Below are positions 15,878 to 23,606 of a stretch of 24,051 bases of DNA, piece after piece (position 1 is the first letter of the stretch; each line of letters opens with the position of its first letter). The notes under the pieces were generated by a model. That model was given only the letters and a program-made list of their open reading frames with translations. It was not told the DNA's origin and did no database searches. The DNA lies in the NCBI GenBank assembly GCA_025936205.1, contig JAICTU010000076.1:1-24051 (forward strand). The letters are read 5' to 3'. This stretch comes from Polyangiaceae bacterium. GTDB taxonomy: Bacteria > Myxococcota > Polyangia > Polyangiales > Polyangiaceae. Made by a program: the position numbers and the translations under genes.

Positions 15878-16201
15878 ATGGCAAACAAACGCAGGCGGGG
15901 CCCCTCCCGCTCCCGAGATGAATGGACCGAGATTGTCAAGGCCTGGAAGGCGAGCGGCCTGACCTCCGCACAGTTCGCCGCGCAGCACGGACTGAAACCG
16001 AAAGCACTATCGACATGGCGGTGGCGACTCCGGACGCAGCCGCAACGCCGACCTGACGGGGCGCCGCCGAAGCTGGTGCAGCTGTCGGTTGCCGACCTGG
16101 TCGGTTCGAGCGATACCGGCAACGGACGATGGGAGCTGACGACGATCGCTGGGCACCGGCTGCGGGTGCTGGCGCCGGTGGCTGGCGCCGTGTGGTGGTG
16201 A
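15878..16201 (+). mobile_element. tnpA: IS66-family accessory protein TnpA, remnant of an insertion element
   Basis: A 107-residue frame typical of the small first protein of IS66 elements: RSRDEWTEIVKAWKASGLTS, then AQFAAQHGLKPKALSTWRWR (helix-turn-helix), and near the end WELTTIAGHRLRVLAP. The normal C-terminal helix is cut off: the last residues (AVWW) are read from sequence that is antisense to the phosphorylase gene. The tnpB and tnpC genes, which should follow, are absent, and no convincing terminal inverted repeats or 8-bp target duplication are visible. It is therefore a dead fragment left after insertion and deletion. It lies on the plus strand inside the minus-strand phosphorylase gene. 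Confidence 0.8.
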
Positions 16202-17135
16202 AGAGGTTGCCCGCCCGCGTGACGGCAAGGGCAACCTCGAAAGGTCGCGCGGTCTCTTGCATGAAACTGCGGGCGCGCTCCAGCACGGCGAAGGCCGCAT
16301 GCCCTTCGTTCAGATGACAGACTTCCGGCTGGAGGCCGGAGAGCGGTGAGCAGCCGCCGATGCCGAGCAGGAGCTCTTGCTGGAGGCGCAGCTCCGGCCC
16401 CCCCCATACAAGCTCGCTGGTGATGCCCCTATGGGCGGGATAGTTCGCCGCGTCGTTGCTATCCAATAGATAGAGCTTCACTCTGCCGACCTGGACCTGC
16501 CAGGCACGAAGCCAGACGGAGTAACCGGGCAGAGCGATCTCTAGCCGCAACCACTCGCCGTTCGCCGCGCGCACCGGCGTGACAGGCAGCTGTGCCGGGT
16601 CGTTGTAGGGGAAGAGGGCCTGTTGCGCACCGTCCTTGTCGATGACCTGGCGAAAGTAGCCAACCTGGTACAGGGGGCCCACGCCGATCACGGGCACGCC
16701 GAGATCGCTGCATGCCTCGAGCTGATCGCCGGCCACGTTGCCCAGGCCAGCCGAATAGATGGGCAGTGCCTCGCTCAGCATGAACTCCATGCTGAAATAG
16801 ACCGCGCAGGTGAGGGGAGCCTGCGAGTGGGTCTGCTGAAACCAGGCGGGAGCCTGTGCCTGCGCTCGCCGGGTCTCGACCAGGCGGTCTACCGTCTTGC
16901 GAGAGGCAGGATCCGTCAACATGCGCTCGATCCGGTCGCGCGAGACCGTCTGCAAGACGACCCAGGGGTTGTGCGTGAACGCCCACAACTCGGGATCGAG
17001 CTCACGCCACAGGTTGTCGCCGGCGTGGTTCCACGACGAGCGCAGGTCCAAGGCCAGCTCGACCAACAGGTCGAAGCCCGGAATGTCCGTCGGCAAAAGA
17101 CCGTACCCAGACTTGGTAGGTGCTAGCTCACTCAT
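16190..17135 (-). pseudogene. Alpha-glucan phosphorylase, N-terminal fragment
   Basis: About 315 residues of an alpha-glucan family phosphorylase, which releases glucose-1-phosphate from glycogen-like polymers. Visible parts: the DUF3417 region (LVELALDLRSSWNHAGDNLW, then RELDPELWAFTHNPW), the substrate-site segment VYFSMEFMLSEALPIYSAGL, GVGPLYQVGYFRQ, NYPAHRGITSELVWGG and CHLNEGHAAF. It follows the family up to NLFTT near 16190, where the sequence breaks at the IS66-type remnant. About 450 residues of a protein of usually about 850 are missing, including the PLP-lysine region. The ATG directly abuts AGGAGG, an unusually short spacing; an in-frame TGA upstream excludes an earlier start. The product cannot be active. 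Confidence 0.85.
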
Positions 17136-17282
17136 CCTCCTGCCTCACGCACGATTCGAACGAGGACGCGGCGTTTGGCTGGTATCCCGCGTTCCATTGC
17201 TGCAGGCGGCTCGCATTCTCGACCGGCTTTAGACTCCAGGAGCGTGTGCACCAGGTCGTGAAGCAGGATGCGCCGCACGCGC
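17136..17282. other. Intergenic stretch, nothing recognised
   Basis: The 147 bases upstream of the phosphorylase fragment and downstream of the frameshifted unknown gene contain no supported gene. They would hold the phosphorylase promoter if it had its own. No clear promoter motif is seen. Confidence 0.3.
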
Positions 17283-17881
17283 TCAGGCGTCACGCTGCTC
17301 CGTCCACTCTTCCAGGACCATCGCCACGTCTTCCTTCGACGTCATGCTTCGTTCCCCGTCGGTCGCGCTGTTCCGCAGCCGTTGTTCGTTCAGCAACTCG
17401 GCCCAGCGATCGTGCGCGGCACGGGTCGCGCTCACCAACATCTCGCCGAGTTCTTTGCCTTCGATGTCGAGGGGCAATGGCCCATTGCTTGCTTCGTCCC
17501 AGAAGTCAGGCCATTCCGCCGCCGGAACCTGATCGCTCAGCGTGTTGGCCTTCTCATCCGCCCAGGCGCGGCCGAGCGCCGAGGCTTCGGCGTGGCGGTC
17601 CTCCTGTGCGTCAGTGCGTCGCTTGGCGTGAATCAGTCTCCCGCGCCATTGGCTCGCGAGTTGGCTCCGGACCTTGGGGTCGGTGCGGCTCGCTAGCAGA
17701 GCTGCGTCGCCCACGTGAAGCGTCGCGGTTCGCCACCCGTCGGTGGCGGCGTACTCGACACCCACTTCGCTCTCCGGCTCGCGGGGTCGATCGTGAACCG
17801 ATAGTCTTCGAGAGCGAGCTCGCTCAATAGCAACCGGATGGCCTCAGTGGCACTCGTTAGATTGGCGCGATGGAGGTCCAT
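17283..17881 (-). pseudogene. Unknown protein, split by one frameshift
   Basis: The N-terminal frame (from ATG at 17881: MDLHRANLTSATEAIRLLLS, then ELALEDYRFTIDPAS) joins the downstream frame (VGVEYAATDGWRTATLHVGD and on to EWTEQRDA) if one C is added at a CC near 17775, giving PESEVGVEY across the joint. The repaired protein would be about 198 residues, soluble, with a beta-rich N-terminal third and a long charged helical remainder rich in Ala, Glu and Trp. I do not recognise the family. The downstream frame alone could begin at an ATG at 17765. Orientation is the same as the phosphorylase gene, so it may have been in one operon. Confidence 0.5.
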
Positions 17882-18010
17882 GCCCCCGGCTGTGCAATTC
17901 GGATGCCGGAATTCGGCTGCCGCTTGTCAGATGCCCGCGAGACTGTCAGGGCGGGCGAGGCGCAATCGCTGCATGCGCAAACCGCACACGCTGCCGTGTT
18001 CCCCTTCGGC

Positions 18011-18550
18011 TTACGGCTGCAGGGTCTCCCGGAGAACGCGCCGATCCGACCTCGCCCAGCCCTTGAGGATCAGTGAGTCGACCCCGAGCCCGAACCATTT
18101 CAGTACGACGTGGATACCATGGATCCGAGCCGGCTCGTGCTGGATGACCGTGGCTGCCGACGCCAGGCAGGCACCGTTGGAGTCTTTGCCAGTGACGATG
18201 GTCAGCGGCCGCGCGGGCAGTGCCTGTAGCACGAGTGCAATGCGGCCGCCGGATGCCCAGCGCCCGGTCACATTCTGCGACGCGAGGCCGTACGCTCGTT
18301 GTTCGCGCGCGAGCAGAGGTGCGGTGACCGCTGCACCCTTCTCGAGCAGGCGCCAGTACGGGCGAACGGGGGCGCCGCCGGCGGGAGTGCAGTTTGCATC
18401 GACCGCCACCGCACAATGGACCTGGTTCTTGTTCTCGGACTTGGAGATGAAGAACACCGACGGGAGCTCGGACGGCTGCGTCTGAGGAGCGTTGGCGGCC
18501 TCCGGCGTGGCGAAGGCGCTGAGGAGTAAGAGCAAGTGAGCCGGATCCAT
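18011..18550 (-). CDS. DUF4833 domain protein, secreted
   Basis: A 179-residue protein with an N-terminal signal peptide (MDPAHLLLLLSAFATPEAAN). The mature part follows the DUF4833 pattern: VFFISKSENKNQVHCAVAVD, then PVRPYWRLLEKGAAVTAPLL, REQRAYGLASQNV and a C-terminal strand-rich half with VDSLILKGWARSDRRV. The family is periplasmic or surface-exposed and of unknown function, and frequent in Myxococcota and Bacteroidota. Length is normal and the frame is intact, unlike its neighbours on both sides. No strong ribosome binding site is visible before the ATG. Confidence 0.8.
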   Translation of the reverse strand: MDPAHLLLLLSAFATPEAANAPQTQPSELPSVFFISKSENKNQVHCAVAVDANCTPAGGAPVRPYWRLLEKGAAVTAPLLAREQRAYGLASQNVTGRWASGGRIALVLQALPARPLTIVTGKDSNGACLASAATVIQHEPARIHGIHVVLKWFGLGVDSLILKGWARSDRRVLRETLQP

Positions 18551-18625
18551 GGATCTCTCGCGAGATGATACACTGACCCGTCGTCCAAAGGGCGGTGGGC
18601 GACCAATATTATCCAGAGGCGCCGG

Positions 18626-18880
18626 TCAGGAACGCCCAGCAATGTCGACTTGATCTGGCAGCTCGTTGTTGCCTCGATCTCGGTCATCGGGGAAGTGTTG
18701 GGCAAAGCTGTTCTGCTGCCTTGCCGATGCCGGCCACGAGCCCCGCGGTGAACTCACCGTGGCGAAAGTGTTCGGACATTGCGCCGGCCACGTCATCCCA
18801 GAAGGCTTGACCGACTCGGGCGTGGAATCCCGGAGTCGCCGAGCACGAAAAAGGCCCAACGGGACGGCACCTTGACCGGA
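18626..18880 (-). pseudogene. TPM-domain protein, C-terminal remnant with two frameshifts
   Basis: Three pieces in order on the minus strand make up the second half of a TPM (YgcG/TPM_phosphatase) domain: VPSRWAFFVLGDSGI, then FHARVGQAFWDDVAGAMSEH with FRHGEFTAGLVAGIGKAAEQ, then FAQHFPDDRDRGNNELPDQV to a TGA. The first joint needs one C removed near 18825; the second needs one T removed at the TTT near 18705. The first half of the domain and any signal or membrane segments are not found upstream. TPM proteins are membrane-associated, with phosphatase activity shown only for plant members. Not functional as written. Confidence 0.65.
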
Positions 18881-19145
18881 CACACCTCATCTCGAGAAGC
18901 CATCGGGGAGAGCGTGAACGCCGCCTGGACGGCTCCGCTCCCGGCATGTCGAGGTCATCGACCGCGTGAAAAGGCTCGATGCTCGACTGAGCGCGCCAAG
19001 TGCGCGCCTCTGTTGCCGGGTCGCAGAGATTGCGCCGCCGGTTTCGGCAACGGACGGGTCGGCTGCACGCAACACTTGTGCTGCAACAGCGGGCGGGCTA
19101 ATCGTTCCGGCTCGCCGCAACGGGCGAGCGAAGCTGGGCAAGCCA
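18881..19145. other. Region upstream of the P-type ATPase gene
   Basis: No gene is supported here. The ATPase frame is open back to a GTG at 18966, but those 60 extra residues (Ala/Arg/Cys-rich) do not look like an ATPase N-terminus. The stretch probably holds the ATPase promoter; no box can be pointed to with confidence. Confidence 0.3.
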
Positions 19146-21935
19146 ATGACGGAGTCAGCCGTGCTGGATAGCCCGTACACTCATGACTCCGCCGAGATCG
19201 CGCGTGCCCTGAGCAGCGACGTCGCGCGCGGCCTCGACGGCGAAGAGGCCGCGCGCCGCCTGGCCAAGCACGGGCCGAACGTGCTGCGTGCCACGCCGCC
19301 GAAGAGCGCGTGGCGGCGCTGGCTCGCACAGTTTCGGGAGCCGCTCGTCTATCTCTTGCTCGTGGCGATCGTCATAGCGCTCGTGGCCTGGCAGTTCGAG
19401 GGCCGGCACGGATTGCCGGTGGACGCGCTCGTCATAGCGCTCGTCATCGCTCTCAACGCCGCGCTCGGCTATTGGCAGGAGACGAAAGCGGAGAGCGCCG
19501 TGGCCGCGCTGAGCCGTATGACGGAGGTGATGTCGACAGTGGTCCGCGCCGGCAAGCCCGAGCGGGTGCCGAGCGTGGCCCTGGTCCCCGGCGACCTGCT
19601 ATTGCTGGCGGAGGGCGACGCAGTGGGCGCGGACGCGAGGTTGCTCAGCGCAACGTCACTGCGAGTGCAAGAGGCTTCGCTCACGGGCGAGAGCGAGGCC
19701 GTGCTGAAGGATGCGGCCACTCTGAGCGCACCGGCGGCGCTCGGCGACCGGCTCGATATGGTGTTCAAGGGAACGGCTGTGGCTCAGGGCAGCGGTCGTG
19801 CGCTGGTGACCGCCACCGGCATGGCCACGGAGATGGGCTCGATCGCCCGGCTGTTGGAGGCGACTGAACAAGCACCGACACCCCTGCAGCGAGAGGTGGG
19901 GCGCATCGGCCGCATGCTCGGCGTCGTGGTCGTGATCATCGCCGTCGTTGTGGTGGGCACGATCCTCGCCCTGTCCGAGATTCGCAGCGTCTCCGACGTG
20001 ATCGCCGTGTTGCTGTTGGGTGTCTCACTGGCAGTGGCAGCAGTGCCGGAGGGTCTGCCTGCAATCCTGTCGGTCGTCCTGGCCCTGGGCGTGCAGCGCA
20101 TGGCGCGCCGCAACGCCATCGTCAAAAAGCTATCCTCCGTGGAGACGCTGGGTTCGGCATCGGTGATCTGCTGTGACAAGACCGGCACGCTGACGCGTTC
20201 GGAGATGATGATCGAGCGCGTGATGACGGCGTCCGGCCACACGCGCGTGACCGGCGCGGGCTATGTGCCCGAAGGGCGAGTGGAGTATGAGGGCCTCACG
20301 CTCGCGCCGGGCGCGCTGCTCGCTGAGCAGATCGTGGTGCTCAGCGGAGGCAGCCTGGCCGGCAATGCCTACCTGCAGGAGAAAACCGGGGGTGCCTGGG
20401 AGATCCAGGGCGACCCGACGGAGGCGGCGTTTCTCGTTGCGGAGCGCAAGCTCGGTACGAGCCAGCGCCGGCAGCGGCGCTTCCAGCGCTTCGCAGAGGT
20501 CCCGTTCAGCTCGGACCGCAAGCTGATGTCGACGATCGAACGCGACCAGGAGCACGGCGGTGCGTTCGTCGTTATTACCAAGGGTGCTCCCGAGGTGCTG
20601 CTCGAGCGTTGCAGCCGCGTTCGCGTCGGGGCGGAGGTCGTGCCGCTCGACACCGCGCAGCGCGGGCGGGCCGTCGGCGACGTCCGTCAGCTCCTGGACG
20701 AGGCCTTGCGGACCTTGTCCGTCGCCTACCGCCCGCTAGACCCGGGGGAGGATCCGGCTTCCGGCGAGGCGCTGGAGCGCGATCTGATCTTCGTCGGCAC
20801 GGTGGGGATGCTGGATCCGCCGCGTCTCGAGGTGGCCCCGGCAATTGTCGCGGCGCGGCGCGCAGGCATTCGCGTGCTCATGATCACGGGAGATCACCCG
20901 CGCACCGCGTCCCGCATCGCCGCCGACCTCGGCATCATCGAGCCGGGCGGCGCCGCGCTCACCGGAGCGGAGCTCGACGCGCTCGACCCGCCTGGGCTGA
21001 CGGAGGCGTTGCGACATACGGCCGTGTACGCGCGCGTCGCGCCCGTGCACAAGCTGCGCATCGTCGAGGCGCTGCAAGCCAATGGCGAGGTGGTCGCCAT
21101 GACGGGGGATGGTGTCAACGACGCGCCGGCGCTGAAGGCTGCCGACATCGGCATCGCGATGGGCATCACCGGAACGGAGGTCAGCAAGCAGGCCGCGAAG
21201 ATGATCCTCGCCGACGACAACTTCGCCAGCATCGTTGCCGCGGTGCGCGAGGGCCGGGACATCTTCGACGATATCCAGAAGTTCTTGCGCTATTTGTTGT
21301 CGTCGAACCTCGGCGAAGTGTTGACGGTGTTTCTGGGCGTGGTGTTCTCGGGTCCGCTCGGGCTGCGCCAAGCCGAGCACGAGCTCGTGCTGCCTTTACT
21401 GGCGACGCAGATCTTGTGGATCAACTTGGTCACCGACTCGGCGCCGGCGCTGGCCATGGGCATCGACCCGGAAACGGACGACGTCATGGCGCGTTCGCCG
21501 CGCAGGCCGGGGGAGCGCGCGATCGATACGCGCATGTGGTTGGGCGTGTTCAGCACCGGCCTGGTGATGGCGTTGGTGACACTGCTGAGCATGCACTTCT
21601 ATCTACCCGGGGGCTGGCTGGTGAGCTCGGAGCCCCTCGCCACCGGGCGTACGGTGGGCTTCACGGTGCTGGTGCTCGCGCAGCTCTTCAACTGCTTCAA
21701 TGCCCGCTCCGAGGCCTCGAGTGCCTTCCGTGGTATCTTCAGAAACCACTGGTTGTGGGGCGCCGTGGGCTTGTCGCTGCTGCTGCAAGTCACGGTCGTG
21801 CAGATCGGCGTGTTCAATCTCGCCTTCGACACGGTCCCGCTGTCAGCCTCGCAATGGGGCGTCTGCATCGCGATGAGCAGCGTCGTGCTGTGGTTCAGCG
21901 AGCTGCGAAAGTGGATATTCCGGAGGCGGGCGTAG
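19146..21935 (+). CDS. P-type ATPase, type II (Ca2+-transporter-like)
   Basis: A 929-residue cation pump, intact. Landmarks counted from the ATG at 19146: N-terminal cation-ATPase domain (10-65, GLDGEEAARRLAKHGPN), actuator TGES (180-183), M4 PEGLP (301-305), phosphorylation site DKTGTLT with Asp344, nucleotide-binding KGAPE (479-483), hinge TGDGVNDAP (653-661), M5 SSNLGE (719-724) and M6 NLVTDSAPALAMG (760-772). The acidic and polar residues in M4, M5 and M6 (Glu302, Asn721, Glu724, Asn760, Asp764) match the Ca2+-site set of type IIA pumps, so Ca2+ export is the best guess; Mn2+ or another cation cannot be excluded. The start at 19146 was chosen because the domain begins there. It probably works in the inner membrane, exporting at the cost of ATP. 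The NYN gene follows within about 20 bases. Confidence 0.95.
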   Translation: MTESAVLDSPYTHDSAEIARALSSDVARGLDGEEAARRLAKHGPNVLRATPPKSAWRRWLAQFREPLVYLLLVAIVIALVAWQFEGRHGLPVDALVIALVIALNAALGYWQETKAESAVAALSRMTEVMSTVVRAGKPERVPSVALVPGDLLLLAEGDAVGADARLLSATSLRVQEASLTGESEAVLKDAATLSAPAALGDRLDMVFKGTAVAQGSGRALVTATGMATEMGSIARLLEATEQAPTPLQREVGRIGRMLGVVVVIIAVVVVGTILALSEIRSVSDVIAVLLLGVSLAVAAVPEGLPAILSVVLALGVQRMARRNAIVKKLSSVETLGSASVICCDKTGTLTRSEMMIERVMTASGHTRVTGAGYVPEGRVEYEGLTLAPGALLAEQIVVLSGGSLAGNAYLQEKTGGAWEIQGDPTEAAFLVAERKLGTSQRRQRRFQRFAEVPFSSDRKLMSTIERDQEHGGAFVVITKGAPEVLLERCSRVRVGAEVVPLDTAQRGRAVGDVRQLLDEALRTLSVAYRPLDPGEDPASGEALERDLIFVGTVGMLDPPRLEVAPAIVAARRAGIRVLMITGDHPRTASRIAADLGIIEPGGAALTGAELDALDPPGLTEALRHTAVYARVAPVHKLRIVEALQANGEVVAMTGDGVNDAPALKAADIGIAMGITGTEVSKQAAKMILADDNFASIVAAVREGRDIFDDIQKFLRYLLSSNLGEVLTVFLGVVFSGPLGLRQAEHELVLPLLATQILWINLVTDSAPALAMGIDPETDDVMARSPRRPGERAIDTRMWLGVFSTGLVMALVTLLSMHFYLPGGWLVSSEPLATGRTVGFTVLVLAQLFNCFNARSEASSAFRGIFRNHWLWGAVGLSLLLQVTVVQIGVFNLAFDTVPLSASQWGVCIAMSSVVLWFSELRKWIFRRRA

Positions 21936-21951
21936 CGCGGCCGTGCTACCG

Positions 21952-22788
21952 ATGGCCAACTTCCACTCATCCGAGCCCAGCATGCCCGAAGCCCACGATT
22001 CCCGAAGCATGGCCGTTTTTTGTGACTTCGAGAACATCGCGCTCGGGGTTCGCGATGCCAGGTACGATAAATTCGACATCAAGCGGGTGCTGGAGCGCTT
22101 GCTGCTCAAGGGCCCGATCGTGGTCAAGAAGGCGTACTGCGATTGGGGGCGCTACTCCGAGTTCAAGGCGCCGATGCACGAAGCCGCGTTCGAGCTGATC
22201 GAGATTCCCCACGTCCGGCAGTCCGGCAAGAACTCCGCCGACATCCGCATGGTCGTGGATGCGCTGGATCTCTGCTACACGAAGTCGCACGTCAGTACGT
22301 TTGTCCTGATCACGGGGGACTCGGACTTCTCCCCGCTCGTCTCCAAGTTGCGCGAGAACGACAAGCAGGCGATCGGCGTTGGCGTCAAGAACTCGACCTC
22401 GGACCTGTTGATCGCCAACTGTGACGAGTTCATTTACTACGACGACCTCGTCCGGGAACCACCCAAGCCGAAGCGCGCGCCCGCGCCCAAGGCGCGTGTA
22501 GGCGCGAGGGCCAAGAGCGTGACGGACGAAGACGCGAAGAAGCAGGAGGCGATCGAGCTCGTGCTCGAGACGATCGAAGCTCTGTTTTCGGAGCGTGGTG
22601 CCGAGGAGAAGATCTGGGGCTCGATGGTGAAACAGACGCTCAAACGGCAGCGGCCCGGCTTCAACGAAGCTTACTATGGCTTCCGATCGTTCTCGCGCTT
22701 GCTCGAGGAAGCGGCGTCTCGCGGCCTGATCGAAGTGGAAGAAGACGAGAAATCAGGCGGCGTCATCATCCGCAGCTTCAAGATCTGA
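21952..22788 (+). CDS. NYN-domain (LabA/DUF88-type) protein with C-terminal LOTUS-like domain
   Basis: About 278 residues. The N-terminal NYN/PIN-like nuclease fold (about 20-165) has its acidic residues in place: AVFCDFENI (Asp25), NSADIRMVVDALDL and LITGDSDFSPLV, as in LabA/MARF1-type proteins. A basic Pro/Ala/Lys linker (EPPKPKRAPAPKARVGARAK) follows, and the C-terminus (about 195-278, IWGSMVKQTLKRQRPGFNEA, then YGFRSFSRLLEEAASRGLIE) looks like an OST-HTH/LOTUS domain, which binds RNA. The family is expected to be an RNA-binding ribonuclease; targets are unknown. The start is uncertain: GTG 21943, ATG 21952, ATG 21982 and ATG 22009 are in frame and none has a good ribosome binding site. 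The closeness to the ATPase stop (21935) suggests co-transcription. Confidence 0.88.
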   Translation: MANFHSSEPSMPEAHDSRSMAVFCDFENIALGVRDARYDKFDIKRVLERLLLKGPIVVKKAYCDWGRYSEFKAPMHEAAFELIEIPHVRQSGKNSADIRMVVDALDLCYTKSHVSTFVLITGDSDFSPLVSKLRENDKQAIGVGVKNSTSDLLIANCDEFIYYDDLVREPPKPKRAPAPKARVGARAKSVTDEDAKKQEAIELVLETIEALFSERGAEEKIWGSMVKQTLKRQRPGFNEAYYGFRSFSRLLEEAASRGLIEVEEDEKSGGVIIRSFKI

Positions 22789-22819
22789 AGCTCCGGGGGC
22801 CGCCCCACTGAAAGGCATT

Positions 22820-22859
22820 GTGACGCGCCGCCGTCACGCCACTCCACAGTTTTGTGGAG
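22820..22859 (+). terminator. Two small inverted repeats after the NYN gene
   Basis: GTGAC/GTCAC (22820-22824 with 22833-22837) and CTCCACA/TGTGGAG (22842-22848 with 22853-22859, 4-base loop) lie shortly after the NYN stop codon. The second is a perfect 7-bp stem followed at some distance by AAAAAT. It may end transcription of the ATPase-NYN unit; there is no proper T-run. Confidence 0.35.
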
Positions 22860-23129
22860 AGCGGCCGCAAAAATCTTGGATGGACGGGTCGCAGGCGCAC
22901 GCTGAGGAGCCGCGCAACCGAGTCCTGCCAAGCCGGCGCTGCGAGGCGCAATGGTAGGGGCGACCGGGCGAGTGCTCGACTCGGCTCAGCGCGAGATCCT
23001 CGTCAGACCGGACGCCAAGGGCGCTGTCCAGCGAAGTATTGGCTGAGCTCCTTCGCCTCGGTTCAGGTGCCGGAGAGCCTTCAGGAAATGGCACGGATAA
23101 TGCTGGCGTCATTCCGGAGGATAGGCGTC
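22860..23129. other. Intergenic stretch upstream of a lipoprotein gene
   Basis: About 270 bases with no supported gene; the open frame here is Arg-rich and merely runs into the lipoprotein frame. It should contain the lipoprotein promoter. A GGAGG at 23116-23120 is the ribosome binding site for the ATG at 23130. Confidence 0.35.
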
Positions 23130-23585
23130 ATGAAATCCAATCGGCTCATTCCCAGGGGCTTCCATCCTATTCAACGTACCGCATGCATGGTGGTCTTCGT
23201 CGCCGGCACCGGCGGGTGCTTTTTCGGGAGCAGCGAGGTCAAGCAGCCCCTGAACGCCAGCGTCGCGAACACTTCGGGCGAGGGGACCGTCGAGACCCAC
23301 GTGGGCAAGAACGGAAATACGGACATCGATGTCCAAGTCAAGTATCTCTCCCCCCCCTCCAAGGTCGCAGCGGATGCTTCGGTCTACGTGGTCTGGGTCG
23401 AGCCACACAACGCCGCGATCCAGAACCTGGGCGCGCTCCAAATAGATGATGATCTGGTCGGGAGATTCAAGGCTTCGACGCCTTATAAATCTTTCACGTT
23501 GAGTATCACGCCGGAGCCCAGCGCTCGGATGTCGGCCCCTACACACCCGGCGGTGTTCACCGCGCAGGTGGCACCAAAGAGATAG
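23130..23585 (+). CDS. Putative lipoprotein
   Basis: A 151-residue protein starting at an ATG with GGAGG nine bases upstream; the longer open frame from 22854 is unlikely. A basic N-terminus and hydrophobic stretch (MVVFVAGTGGC) end at a lipobox-like T-G-G-C with Cys30. The mature part is beta-rich (TVETHVGKNGNTDIDVQVKY, then SVYVVWVEPHNAAIQNLGAL, YKSFTLSITPEPS), suggesting a small beta-sandwich. Phrases like 'YVVWV.P....IQNLG.L' occur in uncharacterised secreted proteins of Myxococcota and Acidobacteriota. Function unknown. The next frame starts a few bases after its stop. Confidence 0.75.
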   Translation: MKSNRLIPRGFHPIQRTACMVVFVAGTGGCFFGSSEVKQPLNASVANTSGEGTVETHVGKNGNTDIDVQVKYLSPPSKVAADASVYVVWVEPHNAAIQNLGALQIDDDLVGRFKASTPYKSFTLSITPEPSARMSAPTHPAVFTAQVAPKR

Positions 23586-23606
23586 CAGAAAGTGTCGAAT
23601 GTGGCC

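Noticed and set aside
15878..16201. Complete insertion sequence
   Set aside because: Only tnpA is present, with its C-terminus cut; no tnpB/tnpC, clear terminal inverted repeats or target duplication could be found, so only a remnant is called.
19366..19446. Repeated cgtcatagcgctcgt word, copies 60 bases apart
   Set aside because: Both copies encode similar hydrophobic Val-Ile-Ala-Leu-Val segments of transmembrane helices; best explained by coding for similar residues.
20609..22198. 529-codon plus-strand frame inside the ATPase gene
   Set aside because: Extremely Arg/Ala/Gly/His-rich, out of frame with the intact P-type ATPase and NYN genes; a typical high-GC shadow frame.
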